Part shown: one piece after another, positions 7,023 through 14,991 of the stretch
Position numbering within the stretch: the first letter of the stretch is position 1
Layout: each line of letters starts with the position of its first letter
NCBI GenBank assembly: GCA_963579925.1
Contig: CAUZJA010000024.1
Coordinates: 1 to 20,829 of the forward strand
Origin: UBA1151 sp963579925
GTDB lineage: Bacteria; Chloroflexota; Dehalococcoidia; Lucifugimonadales; Lucifugimonadaceae
Reading direction: 5' to 3'
DNA: 20,829 nucleotides
The notes under the pieces: generated by a model
Told to the model about the DNA's origin: nothing
Database searches by the model: none
The model's input: only the letters and a program-made list of their open reading frames with translations
Program-made: the position numbers and the translations under genes

Positions 7023-7763
7023 TCAGGAGCCCAGTGCCTCAAGCGCATCTTTGATTGGCATTAGTGCGGTGGTAAAAATTGGTATCTCACGCTCCGTGTA
7101 GAAACCGGCCTCCACCGTGCGTAGCTCCTGAACCAGATCAAGGAAGTCAGCCAGGACGTCTGTTTCAAACGCCACCAGGAACTCCTGATCGTCTAGCCCA
7201 AATGAGTATGCCGTGTTGATCTTGATTGACGGGTACGCGTGTCCAACCTTGAAGTGCTCAACCATCATGGACTGACGATCTTCCTTGGACTTCTGGTACC
7301 ACTCACGCTTCTTCACCATGGGGTACACAACAAAGTACTTGAGATCCCAGCTGCGTCCGTCTTTGTCCTCAATCTCTGTGTGGCGATGCGACGTTCGGTA
7401 CGGCGACTGGCGCGTCAATCCTAGATAGGAATATGCCTGATCAAGGTAGTGACCCAGACCACTCGACTCGAGACGAGTCATCGTGGAGCGGAAGTCGTCT
7501 GCGTCTGTAGAGATCTGTCTGATCATCAGATCAGAGTCAGCACGGAACCCAACGGTGCTGTAGCTCCTGATCCAAGACTTATCAGCGATGTCTTCAACAA
7601 TTGAGGCAAACTCAGCTTTGTGAGCCTGTTTCACCTCGTCGTCAAGCTGGCGCCATGCCCTGTCTAGCTTGAAGAAACTGTACTTAACAAACTCTCGGAC
7701 CACTTCCGGCTCTTCGGAATGTGCGGTCTGTTCCTCGGTCTGTTTTGACGTCGATGTAGCCAT
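7023..7763 (-). CDS. hemQ: Chlorite dismutase-family heme protein, probable coproheme decarboxylase (HemQ/ChdC)
   Basis: A 246-residue protein, the usual length for the family, with a charged N-terminal tail of about 22 residues before the fold begins (VVREFVKYSFFKLD). Family landmarks are RQSPYRTSHRH, KYFVVYPMVKKREWY (Tyr147 in the YP segment, where ChdC has its reactive tyrosine), MMVEHFKVGHAYP (His170, probable heme ligand) and SFGLDDQEF (187-195). True chlorite dismutases have a distal arginine shortly before the SxGLDD motif. By hand I see Ile/Asn there (KINTAYSFG), so chlorite breakdown is unlikely. Coproheme decarboxylase makes heme b in the coproporphyrin-dependent pathway of many monoderm bacteria. 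No other heme gene is nearby, so the pathway role rests on family alone. Start ATG 7763 has GGGAG three bases upstream and AAGGAG further up. The gene diverges from the SDR. Confidence 0.82.
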   Translation of the reverse strand: MATSTSKQTEEQTAHSEEPEVVREFVKYSFFKLDRAWRQLDDEVKQAHKAEFASIVEDIADKSWIRSYSTVGFRADSDLMIRQISTDADDFRSTMTRLESSGLGHYLDQAYSYLGLTRQSPYRTSHRHTEIEDKDGRSWDLKYFVVYPMVKKREWYQKSKEDRQSMMVEHFKVGHAYPSIKINTAYSFGLDDQEFLVAFETDVLADFLDLVQELRTVEAGFYTEREIPIFTTALMPIKDALEALGS

Positions 7764-7921
7764 GAGCTCCCGTTACTCCTTGAAATATCCAGGTAAGTAT
7801 CGCACCTTGCCGGTACATCGCAGCAGAGGTAAATCCACCGCTGACTCGTGTGCTTGCATTCCCTGCACGATGAGTCCCACAATTCTCCTCATCCCAAACG
7901 AAGTATTTTCTGGAGGTTCAA

Positions 7922-8707
7922 ATGCCCGGCAGACTCGACGGCAAAGTAGCAATGATCACAGGAGGCGCAAGCGGTATTGGCGAAGGCCAGGCCAGGCTGT
8001 TTGCATCTGAAGGCGCGAAAGTAGTCATCGCTGACATGCAGTCGGAAAAGGCGGAAGCCGTCATCGCCGATATCGAAGCGGCAGGTGGTGAAGCAGCATA
8101 CGTTCCGCTTGATGTTCGAGACGAGTCAGAGTGGCAGTCTGCCGTAGATTTTGCAGAGAAACGTTTTGAGAAACTCGATATCCTCTGCAATGTTGCAGGA
8201 ACCAACGTGCGCGTCGGATTCGACGAGCTGACCATTGACCAGTATCGGAACATCATCGACGTGAACCTCAATGGCGCGTATATCGGCTGCCGTATCGCCG
8301 GCCCAGCACTTGGGCGGGCTGGCGGCGGCGCCATCCTGAACATCGGATCGCTGGCTGCGACCAAACACGGCGGTTCCAGCGGTTACACCGTGAGTAAGAC
8401 GGCAATTATTGGCCTCACAAAGAACGTAGCGCTGGGCTTCGCCTCCCAGGGAACGCGCTGCAACGCAATCAGCCCCGGCCACGTAGATACACCGTTCCTG
8501 CGCGGCGACAATCCGCACTCACGAAACGACTGGTCCACATCGCTAGAGAATCCCGAGAACTACGAACGGCGTCTCGCGGGTACCCCGCTGGGTCGACTTC
8601 AGACGCCAGCAGATATCGCGCTGGCAGCTTTGTTCTTGTGCTCAGATGAGGCGGCCATGATCACGGGTTCCGTGCTGAACGTTGATGGTGGAGCGGCGCT
8701 GACGTAA
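7922..8707 (+). CDS. Short-chain dehydrogenase/reductase (classical SDR)
   Basis: A 261-residue classical SDR. It has the cofactor loop TGGASGIG (13-20), Asp38 at the end of the second strand (pointing to NAD rather than NADP), and NVAG (90-93). Catalytic residues are Ser143, Tyr155 and Lys159 (GYTVSK), followed by the C-terminal ITGSVLNVDGG. It oxidises an alcohol or reduces a carbonyl. The substrate cannot be read from sequence, and the nearest relatives in such genomes are annotated only as SDR oxidoreductases. The ATG at 7922 has GGAGG five bases upstream, a strong ribosome site. It stands alone, diverges from the HemQ-family gene with 158 bp between them, and converges on gcvPB. A perfect palindrome follows 22 nt after its stop and may end transcription. 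Confidence 0.92.
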   Translation: MPGRLDGKVAMITGGASGIGEGQARLFASEGAKVVIADMQSEKAEAVIADIEAAGGEAAYVPLDVRDESEWQSAVDFAEKRFEKLDILCNVAGTNVRVGFDELTIDQYRNIIDVNLNGAYIGCRIAGPALGRAGGGAILNIGSLAATKHGGSSGYTVSKTAIIGLTKNVALGFASQGTRCNAISPGHVDTPFLRGDNPHSRNDWSTSLENPENYERRLAGTPLGRLQTPADIALAALFLCSDEAAMITGSVLNVDGGAALT

Positions 8708-8729
8708 GCGACGCGTGTGCGGCGAGGCC

Positions 8730-8752
8730 GGGGCAGGTTTCAAACCTGCCCC
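8730..8752. repeat. 23-bp perfect palindrome between convergent genes
   Basis: GGGGCAGGTTT, one central C, then AAACCTGCCCC: eleven matched bases on each side. As RNA it would fold as an eight-pair GC-rich stem with a seven-base loop. It lies 22 nt after the SDR stop and about 50 nt beyond the gcvPB stop, so it could act on both strands. Neither side has a T-tract, so it is not a typical intrinsic terminator. It may be a copy of a dispersed palindromic repeat. Confidence 0.6.
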
Positions 8753-8801
8753 TATCGTATGACCGGTCAATTGTCGGATGGACGGCGCAATTCCGACCTA
8801 C

Positions 8802-10259
8802 CTAATCCGCAGCCTCATTCGTCCATCGCAGTACAGGCTTCCGCGCTGCAATTGCTTCATCGAGGCGTGTGTTCGCCGCGTTGTGCGGTGCCTCATGCAG
8901 TAGCTCAGGCGAATCCTGCGCTTCCACCGCAATGGTCTTCATGACGGCAATAAACGCGTCCAATGTCTCTTTGCTCTCCGTCTCCGTTGGCTCAATCATG
9001 AGCGCTTCGGGGACGATGAGCGGAAAGTACATAGTGGGCGGGTGGATGCCATAGTCGATGAGCCGCTTTGCCACATCTAAGGCGCTCACGCCGTTGGCCT
9101 TCTGGCGGCGGGCGCTCATAACGGTCTCGTGCATGCAGTAGCGGTCGTATGCCACGTCGAAGTCGTCCTTCAGTTGGGACTGAAGGTAGTTGGCGTTGAT
9201 GATGGCGTTGAGCGAGATGGCCTTGATGCCCTCAAGTCCCATTAGCCGGATATACGTATAGGCGCGGACGGCAATACCAAAGCTTCCCTGGAAGCCGTTG
9301 AGCCTACCAACTGTTCTCGCTGGCGACACCAGCGAGAACTTGCCGTTGTGTTCGCCGACCACCGGCGTGGGCAGGTACTTCGCCAAATCTTCGGTGACCA
9401 GCACTGGGCCTGAACCCGGACCACCACCACCGTGGGGCGTAGAGAAGGTCTTGTGCAAGTTGGAGTGGGCAATATCAAAACCCAGATCACCCAGCTTTGC
9501 GAGCCCGAGCAGTGCATTGAGATTCGCTCCGTCGGCGTAAACGAGGCCACCCACATCGTGGATGATCTTCGTGATCTCCAGAATGTTCGGCTCGAACAGA
9601 CCAACGGTGTTTGGGATCGTGAGCATGAAGATGGACGTGTGCTCGTCAGCGAGCCGCCGCAGATCTTCCACGGACACGTTGCCGTGCTCATCGGACGGCA
9701 CAGTAACGACGTCTAGTCCCGTCATCGCAGCGGACGCCGGGTTTGTGCCGTGGGCACTGTCCGGAATGAGTGCAACGTTTCGCTTCTCGTCCTCGCCGCG
9801 CTCCTTGTGAAACGCACGAGCGATCAGAAGCCCCGCGAACTCACCCTGTGCGCCGGCAAGTGGTCCAACGCTCACAGCCGGTAGTCCGGTGATCTCGCCA
9901 AGCATATCCTGAAGCTCGTGGAGCACCTGTAGAGCGCCCTGCACGGACTCATCGGACTGTAGCGGGTGAATCTCAGAAAAGCCGGGTAGACTCGCCACTT
10001 CGTCGTTCAGTTTGGGGTTGTACTTCATGGTGCAACTGCCAAGCGGGTAATACTGAGTATCGACAGAGAAGTTGAGTTGGCTGAGCAGAGAGAAGTAGCG
10101 AACTACTTCGCCTTCTGTGATCTCAGGCAGTTGCAGGTCATCCCTCAGAAGTTCTGCATCGGGTAGCGGCGTCAGGGGCACGTCAGCTTCCGGGACGGTA
10201 ACTGCTCGGCGACCGGCAACGCTTCGATCCATGAGAAGTCGTCTATCCATGCTGGCCAT
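8802..10259 (-). CDS. gcvPB: Glycine dehydrogenase (decarboxylating) subunit 2, P-protein beta chain
   Basis: A 485-residue C-terminal-type half of the glycine cleavage P-protein, the PLP-binding subunit of the split enzyme. It decarboxylates glycine and passes the aminomethyl group to lipoylated GcvH. The PLP lysine is Lys270 in SNLHKTFSTPHGGGGPGSGP, followed by the glycine-rich loop typical of the family. Other landmarks are YPLGSCTMKYNPK (71-83), AHGTNPASAAM and YADGANLNALLG. Its ATG shares one base with the gcvPA stop codon (TGATG), so the two subunits are translationally coupled, as expected for an obligate heteromer. GGGAG lies about nine bases upstream. It is the last gene of gcvT-H-PA-PB. 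The first 30 residues are variable and could be trimmed at Met4 or Met10, but the coupling favours the first ATG. Confidence 0.97.
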   Translation of the reverse strand: MASMDRRLLMDRSVAGRRAVTVPEADVPLTPLPDAELLRDDLQLPEITEGEVVRYFSLLSQLNFSVDTQYYPLGSCTMKYNPKLNDEVASLPGFSEIHPLQSDESVQGALQVLHELQDMLGEITGLPAVSVGPLAGAQGEFAGLLIARAFHKERGEDEKRNVALIPDSAHGTNPASAAMTGLDVVTVPSDEHGNVSVEDLRRLADEHTSIFMLTIPNTVGLFEPNILEITKIIHDVGGLVYADGANLNALLGLAKLGDLGFDIAHSNLHKTFSTPHGGGGPGSGPVLVTEDLAKYLPTPVVGEHNGKFSLVSPARTVGRLNGFQGSFGIAVRAYTYIRLMGLEGIKAISLNAIINANYLQSQLKDDFDVAYDRYCMHETVMSARRQKANGVSALDVAKRLIDYGIHPPTMYFPLIVPEALMIEPTETESKETLDAFIAVMKTIAVEAQDSPELLHEAPHNAANTRLDEAIAARKPVLRWTNEAAD

Positions 10260-11602
10260 CAGGATGTGCTCCCAATCTCGCCAAGCGCCGCAACAAGCCG
10301 ATCAATCTCAGCCCGGGAGTTCTGTTCAGTGAGAGCGAAGACAATGCCGTTGGGGGCACGCTCACTCGCGTCTGTTCCGCCGATGATCTTGTGTTCGATC
10401 AGCGCGCCCAATGTCGTTTGCACGGACTCACGGCAACTGATCACGAATTCGTTGAAAAATGTGCCCTCAGATGCCAATGAGTAGCCGTCTAGCGCATCGA
10501 TTTGTGATGCCGCGTAGTGGGCTTTCTGATAGCAGAGTTCCGCTGTCTCCCGAAGGCCCTGCTTGCCAAGCGTTGCGAGATAAGCCGCCACCATAAGCGC
10601 AATGAGCTGCGTGCTGGTGCAGATGTTTGATGTGGCACGCTCACGGCGAATGTGCTGCTCTCTGGTCTGGAGTGTGAGCACGTACCCGGTCTCGCCGTTG
10701 GTGTCCGTTGTCTTGCCGACGATTCGGCCGGGCAACTGCCGTTTGAGCTCGTCCTTACACGTGAATAGGCCAACGTATGGGCCACCAAAGCCAAGCGGCA
10801 CGCCAAGAGGCTGCCCCTCTCCGGTTGCGATATCCACATCGCACTCGCCGGGAGACTTGAACATACCAAGCGACATTGGGTTCACGGATGCCACGGCCAG
10901 TGCACCGCTGGCATGTGCAGCTGTCGAAATAGCAGCCATGTCTTCGATAACGCCGTTCACGTTAGGCGACTGCACCATCACGCAAGCAGCATCGTCGGGA
11001 ACGCTGAGATCACTTGCAGAGGCTCTTACGATCTCAATGCCCTGGTAGTGGGAGTACGAGCGCGAAACCTCGATGTTTCGCTCATCCACGGTGTCGAGAG
11101 CAATAACTTTGGTGCGCTTGGTGAGGCGGGCCGCCATGAGTGCAGCCTCTGCGAACGCTGTTGGGCCGTCGTACATGCCGGCGTTGGCTACAGGCAACCC
11201 CATGAGATGGCTCACCATGGTCTGGAACTCGAACGCGACCTGCAGCGACCCCTGAGCGACCTCTGGCTGGTACGGAGTGTAGGAGGTCATGAACTCGCCG
11301 CGGTTTGCCACTTTCCGGGCAACCGCCGGGACGTAGTGACGATAAGCCCCGGAGCCAAGGAAGCAGGCGTAGTCACCGGGAACAAAGTTTGATGCGGCCA
11401 AGCCAGCCATCTCCGCGGCCAGCGACATCTCATGCGCTGCTTCCGGGAGGTTGAGCGCTGGATATCGATGTGATTCAGGAACGTCAGTGATTAGTTCTTC
11501 GAAATCGGCGACGCCGATAGCGTCCAGCATGGCTCGCTGGTCATCATCGGTGTTGGGAATGAATGTAGAGGGAGAGCCGCCTGACGATTTCGCGGTGGTC
11601 AA
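10259..11602 (-). CDS. gcvPA: Glycine dehydrogenase (decarboxylating) subunit 1, P-protein alpha chain
   Basis: A 447-residue N-terminal-type half of the split P-protein. It pairs with GcvPB and shapes the active site but carries no PLP lysine. Recognisable stretches include FLGSGAYRHYVP, FMTSYTPYQPEVAQGSLQ, GMYDGPTAFAEAALMAARLT, GFGGPYVGLF and the ERATSNICTSTQ segment. All are characteristic of GcvPA (family length about 440-450). The start is TTG at 11602, with GAGG about nine bases upstream and no better in-frame ATG before the conserved region. It follows gcvH by 11 nt and overlaps gcvPB by one base. Split PA/PB genes are the rule in many Gram-positive and thermophilic lineages, whereas E. 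coli has a single fused gcvP. Confidence 0.97.
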   Translation of the reverse strand: MTTAKSSGGSPSTFIPNTDDDQRAMLDAIGVADFEELITDVPESHRYPALNLPEAAHEMSLAAEMAGLAASNFVPGDYACFLGSGAYRHYVPAVARKVANRGEFMTSYTPYQPEVAQGSLQVAFEFQTMVSHLMGLPVANAGMYDGPTAFAEAALMAARLTKRTKVIALDTVDERNIEVSRSYSHYQGIEIVRASASDLSVPDDAACVMVQSPNVNGVIEDMAAISTAAHASGALAVASVNPMSLGMFKSPGECDVDIATGEGQPLGVPLGFGGPYVGLFTCKDELKRQLPGRIVGKTTDTNGETGYVLTLQTREQHIRRERATSNICTSTQLIALMVAAYLATLGKQGLRETAELCYQKAHYAASQIDALDGYSLASEGTFFNEFVISCRESVQTTLGALIEHKIIGGTDASERAPNGIVFALTEQNSRAEIDRLVAALGEIGSTS

Positions 11603-11613
11603 ATGCGCTGCCT

Positions 11614-11997
11614 CTATGCTTCTTCTGCAGTAAGTTTGTCGTAGTCCGCTGCAGCCATTAGATCATCTAGTTGCGATGCGTCGCTCAGCTCTATTTTGAG
11701 CAGCCAGCCATCGCCATACGGGCTCTTGTTTACCGTTTCAGGATCATCAATCGTAGAGTCATTGCGCTCCGTGATCGTCCCGGACACAGGCGAGAAAAGG
11801 TCGCTGACGGCTTTGACCGACTCGATCTCTCCAAACTTCCCGAATTGCTCAATTGCGGAGCCAACCTCAGGCAGGTCAACAAAGACAACATCTCCAAGGG
11901 ACTCCGTCGCGAACTGGGTGATGCCAACGGTTGCAACATTGCCATCCACAAGCGCCCACTCGTGCTCTTTGGAGTACTTCCTGTCGTCTGGCGTCAT
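11614..11997 (-). CDS. gcvH: Glycine cleavage system H protein (lipoyl carrier)
   Basis: A 127-residue lipoyl-domain carrier of normal length. YSKEHEW at 8-14 and VGITQFATESLGDVVFVDLP are H-protein hallmarks. Lys62 in the ESVKAVSD turn is the lipoylation site, and SPVSGTI follows. It shuttles the aminomethyl group from GcvP to GcvT, and then its reduced dihydrolipoyl arm to the L-protein. No L-protein gene (lipoamide dehydrogenase) and no lipoylation enzyme is in this window, so these must come from elsewhere. The ATG at 11997 has only a weak purine-rich ribosome site. It lies 64 nt after gcvT and 11 nt before gcvPA. The acidic C-terminus (DYDKLTAEEA) is usual for the family. Confidence 0.97.
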   Translation of the reverse strand: MTPDDRKYSKEHEWALVDGNVATVGITQFATESLGDVVFVDLPEVGSAIEQFGKFGEIESVKAVSDLFSPVSGTITERNDSTIDDPETVNKSPYGDGWLLKIELSDASQLDDLMAAADYDKLTAEEA

Positions 11998-12061
11998 GCG
12001 TTCTCTTTCATCTGCTGTGTGCGTGCTTGTTTGATGCAGGAACGGTCCTGCGAAAACTTAC

Positions 12062-13171
12062 TCAAATATTGCGGCTGGAGTAAAACGGCAGCGGAGTGAC
12101 TTCCGCTTCGATGAGACGTCCCCTGACATCGATTTCGAAGCGGGTTGAAACCGCAGCGAAACGTCGATCAACGTAGCCCATTCCAATGTTTGCATCCAAC
12201 GTGGGTGAGTGAGTGCCAGATGTGACGATTCCAACCGCCTCTCCACTCTTGGAGATCGCCTGCCCATGCCGTGGAATCCCACGTCCAATCATCTTGAAGC
12301 CCACCATTGTCCGATGCGTTCCCTGCGCCCTCAATCGCGCCAGAGCGTCGTGGGCAACGTAGCCCGGGCTGGTGATGTGTACGAAGCGCTCAAGTCCGGC
12401 CTCGTACGGATTGTTGTCGCGTGTTATGTCCGTCCCGTGGAGCATCAATCCTGCTTCAAGCCGTAGGACGTCGCGAGATCCCAGGCCACACGGCTCAACA
12501 CCGGCGTCCCTGAACGCTGTCCAGACCTTCTGGAGGGCCTCACGGGGCGGCATTACTTCAAATCCGTCTTCACCGGTGTATCCCGTTCGAGCCGCTCGCA
12601 TGTGAGCGCCTGCAACCGACACTTCGGCAATTCGAAATGGTTTGATGGCGGAGACCGGCGTCTCGGAAACCTTGTCTAAAATCGCAGCTGCTTCTGGGCC
12701 CTGGACGGCGATCATCCCAACCTGATCTGTGTAATTGAACATCTGGATGTTACCGTGGGCTTCAAGTCGTGGCTTGATCCAACCGATCACTTCGTCCGCG
12801 TTGCCTGCGTTAATAACCAGGAGGCACTCTTCATCTGCGATGCGGTAGACAAGGGCATCATCGATGATCCCGCCATCTTCGTCGCAGATGACGTGGTACT
12901 TGGAACGCCCCGTCTTCATGTCGACAATGTTTGCGCTGAGGATTGTGTCCAGGAAAGAAACAGCACCCGGGCCGGAGAATCGGAGACGGGCCATGTGAGA
13001 GACATCAAACATGCCCGCCCGGGAGCGAACGGCCTTCACCTCTGAAATGATTCCACCGGGGTAGTTGAGAGGCATCTCCCAACCCGCGAATGGAACCATT
13101 TTTGCGCCCAGATTTACGTGGGCGTTGTAGAGAGTTGTTCGTCTTTGCGCGCCGGTGCCAGATCCTGCCAA
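12062..13171 (-). CDS. gcvT: Aminomethyltransferase (glycine cleavage T protein)
   Basis: A 369-residue T-protein that transfers the methylene group from H-protein-bound aminomethyl to tetrahydrofolate and releases ammonia. Signature stretches are MVPFAGWEMPLNYPGG (25-40), FDVSHM (55-60), the catalytic acidic segment GGIIDDALVYR (100-110), NAGNADEVIGW (121-131) and ARTGYTGEDGFE. The C-terminal domain has GIVTSGTHSPTLDANIGMGYV. It is the first gene of the operon gcvT-H-PA-PB. The start is taken as TTG at 13171, with GGAAGG seven bases upstream. The reading frame is intact and of normal length. A promoter with 17-bp spacing lies 59 bp upstream. T-related proteins include sarcosine and dimethylglycine dehydrogenase domains, but the clean gcv context makes the assignment firm. 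Confidence 0.97.
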   Translation of the reverse strand: MAGSGTGAQRRTTLYNAHVNLGAKMVPFAGWEMPLNYPGGIISEVKAVRSRAGMFDVSHMARLRFSGPGAVSFLDTILSANIVDMKTGRSKYHVICDEDGGIIDDALVYRIADEECLLVINAGNADEVIGWIKPRLEAHGNIQMFNYTDQVGMIAVQGPEAAAILDKVSETPVSAIKPFRIAEVSVAGAHMRAARTGYTGEDGFEVMPPREALQKVWTAFRDAGVEPCGLGSRDVLRLEAGLMLHGTDITRDNNPYEAGLERFVHITSPGYVAHDALARLRAQGTHRTMVGFKMIGRGIPRHGQAISKSGEAVGIVTSGTHSPTLDANIGMGYVDRRFAAVSTRFEIDVRGRLIEAEVTPLPFYSSRNI

Positions 13172-13229
13172 ACGCGTGGCCTTCCAGATGAAAATCAGTG
13201 GCGGAAAATCGGTCTATTTCCTGATAGGA

Positions 13230-13258
13230 ATGCTATTCCCGGCCAATCGGGTGGTCAA
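13230..13258 (-). promoter_or_regulatory. Candidate promoter of the glycine cleavage operon, with overlapping inverted repeat
   Basis: On the minus strand a -35 box TTGACC (13258-13253) is followed after 17 bp by TAGCAT (13235-13230), four of six matches to TATAAT. Transcription would start near 13223, giving a leader of about 50 nt. A perfect 5-bp inverted repeat (TTCCT, three bases, AGGAA; 13218-13230) begins at the end of the -10 box and spans the likely start site. That is a natural place for a repressor operator. The leader is too short for a glycine riboswitch. Confidence 0.5.
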
Positions 13259-13298
13259 CCGGTCACCTGTGCGCTCATCCGGCACGATATGACCCAAA

Positions 13299-14084
13299 TT
13301 ATTGTGCCGTCGCGACCAGGAAGCCCAGCTTCAATCGCTCATCACGTAAATTTGGGATCATGGTGTCCGAAATGGTCGAGTTAGATTTCTGGGTTTGAGT
13401 GAGATCGCGATTTTGGTCCTGACTCTTACGAACAGACTCGCTAGACTCCTCCAACCAGCCCAGTGCGTTCACTTTCTGGTCGATAAACGGCTCAACAGCA
13501 AACGCAGAATCTTCAAGCCGCGACTCCATCTCATTGAGATCTTCCAGGAACGAGGTCTCGCTACTTGTGGCCCACGGGACTGGGAACAACACAGGTTGAT
13601 TGGGGCCAACCCACCAATCATGAAACAAGAGGCGTCCTCCAGCACGCAGTACTCGACGGCACTCTGAGACCAGATCAGCTTTGGCCTCCACTTGCATGGC
13701 ACAGTGTTGGATCAGAACCACGTCGAATGACGCATCAGTAAACGGCATCGCGGTGCTTGTACCGAGATGAACACTCACCTGATCTTCCATACCAGTTGCA
13801 ACATTGAGAGCAACTGCGGCTTCTACGGCTTCAGGCGTGATATCGAGTCCGGTAACTGAAGCTCCGGTCAGGCTCGCTACCCGACGAGATGTGCCGCCAA
13901 TCCCACAGCCAGCATCAAGAACGCGGTCGTTAGCTTTGATGGAACCTAGTCTGATCAACTCGTCCGTGGACTCTGCACCACCCATGTGCATGAGGTCGAT
14001 CTTGTTCACCGTTTCTACGGTCAGTGGATCGGTCGGCAGGCCCTGCTCTTGCAGCCTTGCCTTTACCCGTTCCAGCGACGACAT
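13299..14084 (-). CDS. Class I SAM-dependent methyltransferase
   Basis: A 261-residue methyltransferase starting at the ATG at 14084 (MSSLERVKARLQEQG). An in-frame extension to 14231 would run 95 nt into the upstream gene and is Ser/Arg-rich without domain character, so I reject it. Motif I is VLDAGCGIGG (55-64), the acidic residue after the second strand is Asp81 in GLDITPEA, then MPFTDASFDVVLIQHCAM and VLRAGGRLLFHDWW. This order is that of the Methyltransf_11/ubiE-like group, and it somewhat resembles glycine/sarcosine/dimethylglycine N-methyltransferases. The C-terminal part (EDLNEMESRLEDSAF onward) probably forms the acceptor pocket. It is the last gene of the catabolic string, 52 nt after the isomerase-fold gene and 128 bp before gcvT. 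A glycine-related acceptor is only a guess from that neighbour. Confidence 0.85.
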   Translation of the reverse strand: MSSLERVKARLQEQGLPTDPLTVETVNKIDLMHMGGAESTDELIRLGSIKANDRVLDAGCGIGGTSRRVASLTGASVTGLDITPEAVEAAVALNVATGMEDQVSVHLGTSTAMPFTDASFDVVLIQHCAMQVEAKADLVSECRRVLRAGGRLLFHDWWVGPNQPVLFPVPWATSSETSFLEDLNEMESRLEDSAFAVEPFIDQKVNALGWLEESSESVRKSQDQNRDLTQTQKSNSTISDTMIPNLRDERLKLGFLVATAQ

Positions 14085-14136
14085 CCTGGTACCCCAGTAA
14101 CTGGCCGTACGTTGTTCCGATGCCGGTCTGGTCGCG

Positions 14137-14991
14137 TTACTCTCCTGCTTGCTCAACCAGCCAGTCCCTTGACTCAAGCTTCTGCTCGGGCGAGCCATAG
14201 GCCATTGTGTAGTGACTGGTGTAGCCATCACCTTCCAGCTTCTGGAACATGGACTTGAAGTCGATATTCCCTTCGCCCGGGATCATATGCACCTCAATCT
14301 TGCCGTCATTATCGGCAAGTCGGACGCAGCCGATTCGGTCGATGCCGAACTCTTTCAGGAATCCATCGATTCCATCAGGCACCAGGTTGGCATGGTTCGC
14401 TGTGAAGGCCCAGCCGAAAGCGTCTTTCCTGATCACATCGAAGTACCACTTGGCCTCCTCAACCGTGTGAGCAAGGTAGTGAACCTCTGCGTCATCGGGC
14501 TCAAAGTTGAGGTTCTCAAGTAGTAGCCGCTGGTCCAGTGCCTCCGCTAAGTATGTCGCCCGCTTCAGGTGATCGATGGACGCCTCACGCCTCGCTTCCA
14601 GCTCGGTAGAGAAATGCATCCCAGCGTGAACGGTGATCCACTCCGCTCCGAGCTTCGCCCCTAGCTCGATATTTGCCGCCAAATAGTCATCAACGGCCTT
14701 TGACATGTGTGGCGAGAACTCTGCGATGTTTACGGCTGAGAGGGTGTGAATTCCAACGTGAATGTCGTTGTCGGAAAGCAGGTCTTTGACGTTCTCAACC
14801 CGGTCATCAGACCAGTTGCCGATACGATTCGGCCCAATGTCGCAATTGATGTCGATGAACTTGATGTCGTTCACGATGGACCATGCGATGGCGCTCTCAA
14901 GGTCCTGCGTACCAGCGTCGAAGCCGATTCGCGCCCGTAGCATAGATGATGCGCTGTCCGACTCTGATGACCGCCCCCCGCTAATGGTCAT
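14137..14991 (-). CDS. Sugar phosphate isomerase/epimerase-fold protein (xylose isomerase-like TIM barrel)
   Basis: A 284-residue protein with the AP-endonuclease-2/xylose-isomerase-like TIM-barrel pattern: FIDINCDIG (45-53), WITVHAGMH (118-126), RLLLENL with Glu159, FTANHANL with His200, and EVHMIPGEGNIDF with His235. The family normally binds a divalent metal through Glu, Asp, His and Glu. By hand the first Glu and the histidines are kept. The Asp of the usual LDxGH motif reads Thr197, and the C-terminal Glu of the usual xLEY strand reads Ala (YTMAYGSP). Metal binding may therefore be altered, and the reaction is unknown. The start ATG overlaps the stop of the DapA-fold gene by four bases (ATGA), so they are coupled. 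The first 17 residues are Ser-rich, and Met17 (MLRARIGFDAG) is an alternative start. Confidence 0.82.
   Translation of the reverse strand: MTISGGRSSESDSASSMLRARIGFDAGTQDLESAIAWSIVNDIKFIDINCDIGPNRIGNWSDDRVENVKDLLSDNDIHVGIHTLSAVNIAEFSPHMSKAVDDYLAANIELGAKLGAEWITVHAGMHFSTELEARREASIDHLKRATYLAEALDQRLLLENLNFEPDDAEVHYLAHTVEEAKWYFDVIRKDAFGWAFTANHANLVPDGIDGFLKEFGIDRIGCVRLADNDGKIEVHMIPGEGNIDFKSMFQKLEGDGYTSHYTMAYGSPEQKLESRDWLVEQAGE

Noticed and set aside
7023..7763. True chlorite dismutase
   Set aside because: The distal arginine expected shortly before SxGLDD is not visible, and nothing nearby concerns perchlorate or chlorate respiration.
13172..13298. Possible glycine riboswitch upstream of gcvT
   Set aside because: The gap to the methyltransferase stop is only 127 bp and already holds a -35/-10 pair. 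The remaining leader of about 50 nt is too short for a glycine aptamer, and I see none of its conserved helices.
14085..14231. N-terminal extension of the methyltransferase by 49 codons
   Set aside because: It overlaps the isomerase-fold gene by 95 nt, is rich in Ser/Arg/Thr with no domain pattern, and starts inside that gene. ATG 14084 gives a normal-length methyltransferase.
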